The translations under genes were made by a program, and so were the position numbers. This document shows, piece by piece, positions 9,416 through 12,561 of a stretch of 12,561 bases of DNA; positions within the stretch are counted from its first letter, which is position 1, and each line of letters opens with the position of its first letter. The stretch covers positions 1-12,561 of the forward strand of contig NW_014013340.1 in assembly GCF_000611645.1 (NCBI RefSeq), written 5' to 3'. The notes beneath the pieces were generated by a model, which worked only from the letters and a program-made list of their open reading frames with translations, did no database searches and was not told the origin of the DNA. Source of the stretch: Monoraphidium neglectum (lineage: Eukaryota; Chlorophyta; Chlorophyceae; Sphaeropleales; Selenastraceae).

Positions 9416-9436
9416 ACGTCACACTTCCGTACGTCA
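9416..9436 (+). promoter_or_regulatory. Paired ACGTCA (bZIP-type) boxes upstream of ELIP
   Basis: ACGTCACAC occurs twice (ACGTCA at 9416-9421 and 9431-9436), 15 bp apart, about 150-165 bp upstream of the ELIP start codon. ACGTCA is the core bound by many plant and algal bZIP factors, including HY5-type regulators that drive ELIP genes in light and UV-B responses in plants. Binding here is inferred from position and sequence alone. Confidence 0.45.
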
Positions 9437-9582
9437 CACGCCACTTTTGCATTTTTTACGACGACCCCCCCGCCATAAACTCTTTCTCGCGTAAACAAAG
9501 ATCAAGTACAGCGCGCACATATTTGTAAGAGCTCACACTTGACGCCCCCTGTTCGGCAAGTCCCTTTCGACAACCCCACGGC

Positions 9583-10566
9583 ATGGCCGCGTCCCTGAGC
9601 ACGGTCCTCCGCGGCTCCCTCCCCAAGAGCAACTCCACTGGCAATAGCAATGGTCGGCTTCGCAGCATGCCCATCCGCGCTCTCGCCTCGGTCGACTTTG
9701 GCGACGCTCAGCTCGAGGCGTCCGCGGCACGCAGCGACGAGCCGACACCCAGCATCAAGCCTGGCCTGGCGCGCCTTCTCACCCCACGCAACATGTCCCT
9801 TGTCAACGGCCGCTTGGCCATGATGTGAGCTTTGCCAGTCAGCGGTAGCAGCAAGATTGAGGAGGGCTGTCGCGGTTGACCCACAACCACACCATGATGT
9901 CCTCGGTCATGTAGCCGTTGCACAACCACACCATGATGTCCTCAGTCATGTAGCCGTTGCATAATCTTGTCGACTGCCTGGTGTGGGGGAGCTGCGGTGT
10001 GGGAGAGCTGCCGTTCAACACTACCAGTCAATCCAACTCAACTAAACCATGCCCCACCTTTCTGTACATTCATTACAGGGGCTTCTCAGCAGGCGTTGTT
10101 GGCGAGCTGCTGCATGGCCAGCCCCTGGGCGCGCAGCTGCTGGCCGCGGCGCCCCAGGCGCTGGCCGCGTCGCTGCTGCTGGCGGCCGCGACGGCCGCGC
10201 CGCTGCTGCGTGGTGTGGAGGAGGGTGACGAGATCTTCGGCCCCTTTGTCCCTGCCTCTGAGAGGCTCAATGGTGAGCTGGGGGCGGGGGGAGGGTTCAT
10301 GACATGTGTGGGAGGGGTGTGTTGGTAAGATTGTGGTGCCTGAAGCAGCAGCGCTGTGGATCTACTTTATCGGTGTTCTAGGGGGAATTTGCACTTGTTG
10401 TAATTGCCTGACTGTTTCTTTACGGTAATATGATTAGTAGTATGATGTTTGACGGGTCCACTCTGCCCTCCCTTGCTGAAACTGCCTGGCCGCAGGCAAC
10501 CTGGCAATTTTTGGGTTGTTGCTCATGGTCGCGATTGAGGCGGTCAAGGGCTCCGCACTGCTGTGA
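9583..10566 (+). CDS. ELIP: Early light-induced protein (ELIP), three-helix LHC-superfamily photoprotection protein
   Basis: Exons 9583-9824, 10079-10272 and 10496-10566 join through GTGAGC donors and CAG acceptors in phase, giving 168 aa. Residues 1 to about 40 form a Ser/Arg/Ala-rich plastid transit peptide. Helix I carries SLVNGRLAMMGF (72-83). Helix II is Ala/Leu-rich (about 107-124). A loop EEGDEIFGPFVP leads to helix III, SERLNGNLAIFGLL (141-154), ending VAIEAVKG. The two LHC-type helices around a neutral middle helix, a total near 170 aa and the E..KG end identify an ELIP. ELIPs bind chlorophyll and carotenoid transiently in thylakoids under high light, cold or UV. The pigment-binding motifs are modified: helix I has Ser instead of Glu (72), helix III has Asn instead of Arg (147). 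Intron 1 carries a 39-bp duplication. Promoter candidates lie at 9416-9436 and 9518-9524. Confidence 0.92.
9882..9959. repeat. 39-bp tandem duplication in ELIP intron 1
   Basis: Two head-to-tail copies (9882-9920 and 9921-9959) differ at a single base (G at 9905, A at 9944). The unit starts CACAACCACACCATGATG and ends TAGCCGTTG. The 16-nt stretch GTTGCACAACCACACC spanning the junction (9917-9932) also occurs upstream of the gene at 9257-9272. Confidence 0.93.
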
Positions 10567-10970
10567 ATGGTTGCTTTGACTTGATGACTGGTCAGTAGAA
10601 CGCTGCAACACGGCGGCCACCAGTTTCTGTACCACCTAGCCGTGAACGAGAGGCTTGATGGTCCGCTGTGATGCGGGGACAAGTGTTTTTATTTGAACAG
10701 TGCCGACTCACTCCATGCTGCAATACAGCATAAGGGGCTTGTATCAACAAACAAAATGGGTGTTTGTGTGTTGGTTGTGAGTTCTTGTGTGTTGTTTGTG
10801 TGATGTCTGTCTGCAAGCTATAAGCTGGTCACTGATTGTCTTTCAGCAAAGTGTTCACACCTGCATGAAGTTCCATTGATTTGACACTTTGCACGTTGTT
10901 TTCGGGTTTTGCCTCTGTTACAACACCTCTTATTTGTCATCAGCCAGCACCTTCAATGAGTTGTCTGCAG

Positions 10971-10975
10971 TGTAA
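10971..10975 (+). terminator. TGTAA poly(A) signal, ELIP
   Basis: First TGTAA after the ELIP stop codon, about 405 nt downstream, a normal 3' UTR length for chlorophytes. Another TGTAA lies inside intron 2 at 10399-10403. Confidence 0.55.
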
Positions 10976-11425
10976 CACACAAGTCATTATTAATCAACAG
11001 CAAGCAAGGTCAACATCGTCAATACCGCGTGGACCTGCAGTGGATAGCTGGCAGTAAGATGGATACACAGTGAACGCTAGATATATAAACAGGATATGCG
11101 ACACGCACACATTGTAGTGGTGGGAGTTGATGAGAGGCTGTGGCCTGGCCTGTGCGTGTGCACTTAACAGCTGGGGGGTATCACTGTGACCTTGTGTGCA
11201 GATGACAGTTCAACTGTCAGGAATGCGACGGGTGCGCGCTGCAGATAGAGGCGAGTCATCTGCAGTGGGCGAGTGTGTGGTGATCGAATAGCATGCCAGA
11301 AAGCCAATCAGTGTATGCAAAAAGCTTTGCCATCTGCCCAAGTATAAGGACACCATTATACGTGCTATGCAAAGCAAAGAGTGGTGTGAGCCTGCCAGAT
11401 GTGGTGAGGTGTCTGCATCCACCCA

Positions 11426-11455
11426 GCCGCGCTATGGTCAGCCGCGCCATGGTCA
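11426..11455. repeat. 15-bp tandem duplication
   Basis: GCCGCGCTATGGTCA is followed directly by GCCGCGCCATGGTCA, one mismatch, and then by the start of a third unit (GCCAC). No function apparent. Confidence 0.85.
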
Positions 11456-11518
11456 GCCACGAGCACAGCACAACCAGAAAACTCGGGACATCGTTTCTTA
11501 TTGCGTCGGTGCAGCAAG

Positions 11519-11548
11519 CCGCCCAACCAGCCACCGCCCAACCAGCCA
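11519..11548. repeat. 15-bp perfect tandem duplication
   Basis: CCGCCCAACCAGCCA occurs twice head to tail. It lies less than 70 bp from the 11426-11455 duplication, which has the same unit length but an unrelated sequence. Confidence 0.85.
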
Positions 11549-12173
11549 AACCCATGCCACTGGTCCGGTGTGCCGGTATGAGGTGATCGCGTGGTGTTTA
11601 GCTGTCCGGGCACAGGCATGCTTGACCACATTCAGAAGGCGCAGGGCACTCTTTGCATCCAGTGTACACCGTGTCGGTAGATTGCGCGGCGATGGTGAGG
11701 CAACGCACGCCCACTGGGCCCTGTGCGGTGTGTGTGTGTGTGTAATCATCAAGGCAGCAAGTCCCTGTTGCAGGAACAGGGGGGTTTTGTCAGGGACCAT
11801 TACAGCAGCCACTGCCTTTTGCATGCAGGCCCAACTTAAGGCCGCGGTGACACATGTCTCATCATACCAAACGCTGGCCCCCTGCTGCCTGCCAAACACC
11901 CGTTTAAAAATGCAGCCCTATCACTGTATGTTTTTCAGTCTCGAGCTCTACAGTGCAGCAACGATGCATGGCGGGGCCTGCAATTGGTTGTTGTGAATGA
12001 CCAAGGTACTGTAGGTGTATTCATCTGTAACTATCAATTCAAACGCCGGACATGGGGTTGTCCCAGGGTTTCGGCAGCGCTGGTCTGGTGCACAGGCAGC
12101 TGGTTGAGCAGCTGATATCTTGGGAGGCTGGTCGAATCGCATATGATCAGGAGCGTTTATGTTTTGTGAAGTG

Positions 12174-12178
12174 TTACA
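12174..12178 (-). terminator. TGTAA poly(A) signal of the right-edge gene
   Basis: TTACA on the plus strand, i.e. TGTAA on the minus strand, 229 nt beyond the stop codon of the glycine-rich protein gene. Spacing is as expected. Confidence 0.5.
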
Positions 12179-12406
12179 GGGGATGGATGGTTGCCACTCA
12201 GCGCCAGCTGGCCTCTGCAGTGCAGTGGACCACACAAGTACATCACGTGCTTGGCATCACTGGCAGCCTTAAAAACTAAAAAGGCCAGCATGTGCACGCA
12301 CTTCTTGACACTACTGCGCATGGACCAGTGGGAAGGTACAGGATGATGGTGCACTGCGTCGCATACGTTATTCTAGGAAAAGCGAAAAGTTGTCAAAACT
12401 GTGCAA

Positions 12407-12561
12407 TCAGCCCAGCAGGCCGCCGGTCACGCCGCCGAGCAGGCCGCCGGTCAGGCCGCCGGTCAGGCCGCCAACAAGGCCGGTGGCGGTGTTGACAACG
12501 CCGCCAACGGTGCCGACAGCGCCGCCCACGGTGCCAGTGACGGTGTTGAGGACGGGGGCGA
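12407..12561 (-). CDS. C-terminus of a glycine-rich hydrophobic repeat protein (partial)
   Basis: Minus-strand frame from the window edge to TGA at 12409-12407, giving the last 50 residues. The sequence is built from short GG-x-x modules: first VTGTVGGAVGTVGGVV, then a TATGLVGGLTGG region, ending LLGGVTGGLLG. It contains almost only Gly, Val, Leu, Thr and Ala, with a few Asn and one Pro and no charged residue. GC-rich third positions and a TGTAA downstream support it as coding. I do not recognise the family. Gly-Val/Leu repeats of this kind occur in secreted, cell-wall or membrane-associated proteins of algae, but function cannot be deduced from the tail alone. The underlying DNA is itself repetitive (GGCCGCCGGTCA units at about 12418-12470), so slippage-driven length change is likely. 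Confidence 0.65.
   Translation of the reverse strand, partial: APVLNTVTGTVGGAVGTVGGVVNTATGLVGGLTGGLTGGLLGGVTGGLLG

Larger units (their letters stand above)
8236..9582. other. Divergent intergenic region between NDUFA5 and ELIP
   Basis: About 1.35 kb of lower-GC sequence with no gene I can support. Long open frames occur on both strands (8690-9166 plus; 8826-9452 minus), but they overlap, are Cys/His/Trp-rich and match no family I recognise. The region holds a 27-bp tandem repeat (8519-8572), an 11-bp GCCGATTGTGT/C duplication near 8967-8988, paired ACGTCA boxes (9416-9436) and a weak TATA-like CATATTT at 9518-9524, about 60 bp before the ELIP ATG. Confidence 0.55.
10567..12173. other. ELIP 3' UTR followed by an intergenic region with small repeats
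   Basis: The first ~400 bp is probably ELIP 3' UTR, AT-richer with GTTTGTGTGTTG-type stretches near 10760-10800. Beyond it I see no supported gene. An open frame of 209 codons (11367-11996, plus) is Cys/Thr/His-rich, lies over simple duplications and resembles nothing known. A small inverted repeat (GTCCCTG at 11761-11767, CAGGGAC at 11791-11797, with an internal CCCTGTT/AACAGGG stem) could form a hairpin. Confidence 0.55.

Noticed and set aside
8826..9452. 208-codon minus-strand open frame, and an overlapping 158-codon plus-strand frame at 8690-9166
   Set aside because: Both are Cys/His/Trp-rich without a recognisable domain, overlap each other on opposite strands and lack poly(A) or splice support. 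They are best explained by chance in lower-GC spacer.
11761..11797. Inverted repeats as a possible mobile-element end or ncRNA
   Set aside because: The stems are only 7 bp, with no paired terminal repeat, target duplication or transposase nearby.
11367..11996. 209-codon plus-strand open frame
   Set aside because: It crosses two unrelated 15-bp tandem duplications and a GT run, and its composition resembles no protein family. Possible but unsupported as a gene.
12411..12561. Repeats at the right edge as a CRISPR-like or satellite array
   Set aside because: The repeats are degenerate 12-15 bp GC-rich units that translate in one minus-strand frame into a GG-x-x protein ending in a stop codon, so coding is the simpler explanation.

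Overview
The window looks like nuclear DNA of a green alga (Chlorophyta, probably Chlorophyceae). The coding regions are GC-rich with GC-biased third positions. The genes are split by short introns with GTGAGC/GTGCGC-type donors. Two products are plastid proteins, and TGTAA, the usual chlorophyte poly(A) signal, lies downstream of gene ends. Genus and species cannot be read from the sequence.

Layout. From 254 to 5422 (minus strand) lies the 5' part of a large SNF2-family ATPase/E3 ligase of the SHPRH (Rad5-related) type. It has ten phase-consistent exons and runs off the left edge before its RING and helicase-C halves. A divergent spacer of about 345 bp (5423-5767) separates it from a plus-strand gene (5768-6772) for a small thylakoid-targeted membrane protein whose last exons do not fit together cleanly. 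The next gene is convergent: NDUFA5/B13, a mitochondrial complex I accessory subunit (7304-8235, minus, two exons, 164 aa). After a 1.35 kb spacer with short tandem repeats comes a three-exon plus-strand gene (9583-10566, 168 aa) for an early light-induced protein (ELIP), a three-helix member of the chlorophyll a/b-binding superfamily. A repeat-bearing spacer of about 1.8 kb follows. The right edge holds the last 50 codons of a minus-strand gene for a glycine-rich hydrophobic repeat protein.

The genes do not form a pathway: one is nuclear DNA repair/chromatin, two are thylakoid, one is mitochondrial and one is unknown. I see no mobile element, CRISPR array, RNA gene or defence system. The most interesting signals are: an ELIP that has lost both partners of one of the two conserved inter-helix Glu-Arg pairs; an SHPRH lacking the linker-histone/PHD insert between motifs I and Ia, with its DEAQ box on a 39-nt microexon; a reading-frame conflict in the thylakoid protein gene; paired ACGTCA boxes upstream of the ELIP; and a shared 16-nt sequence and a 39-bp tandem duplication around the ELIP first exon.
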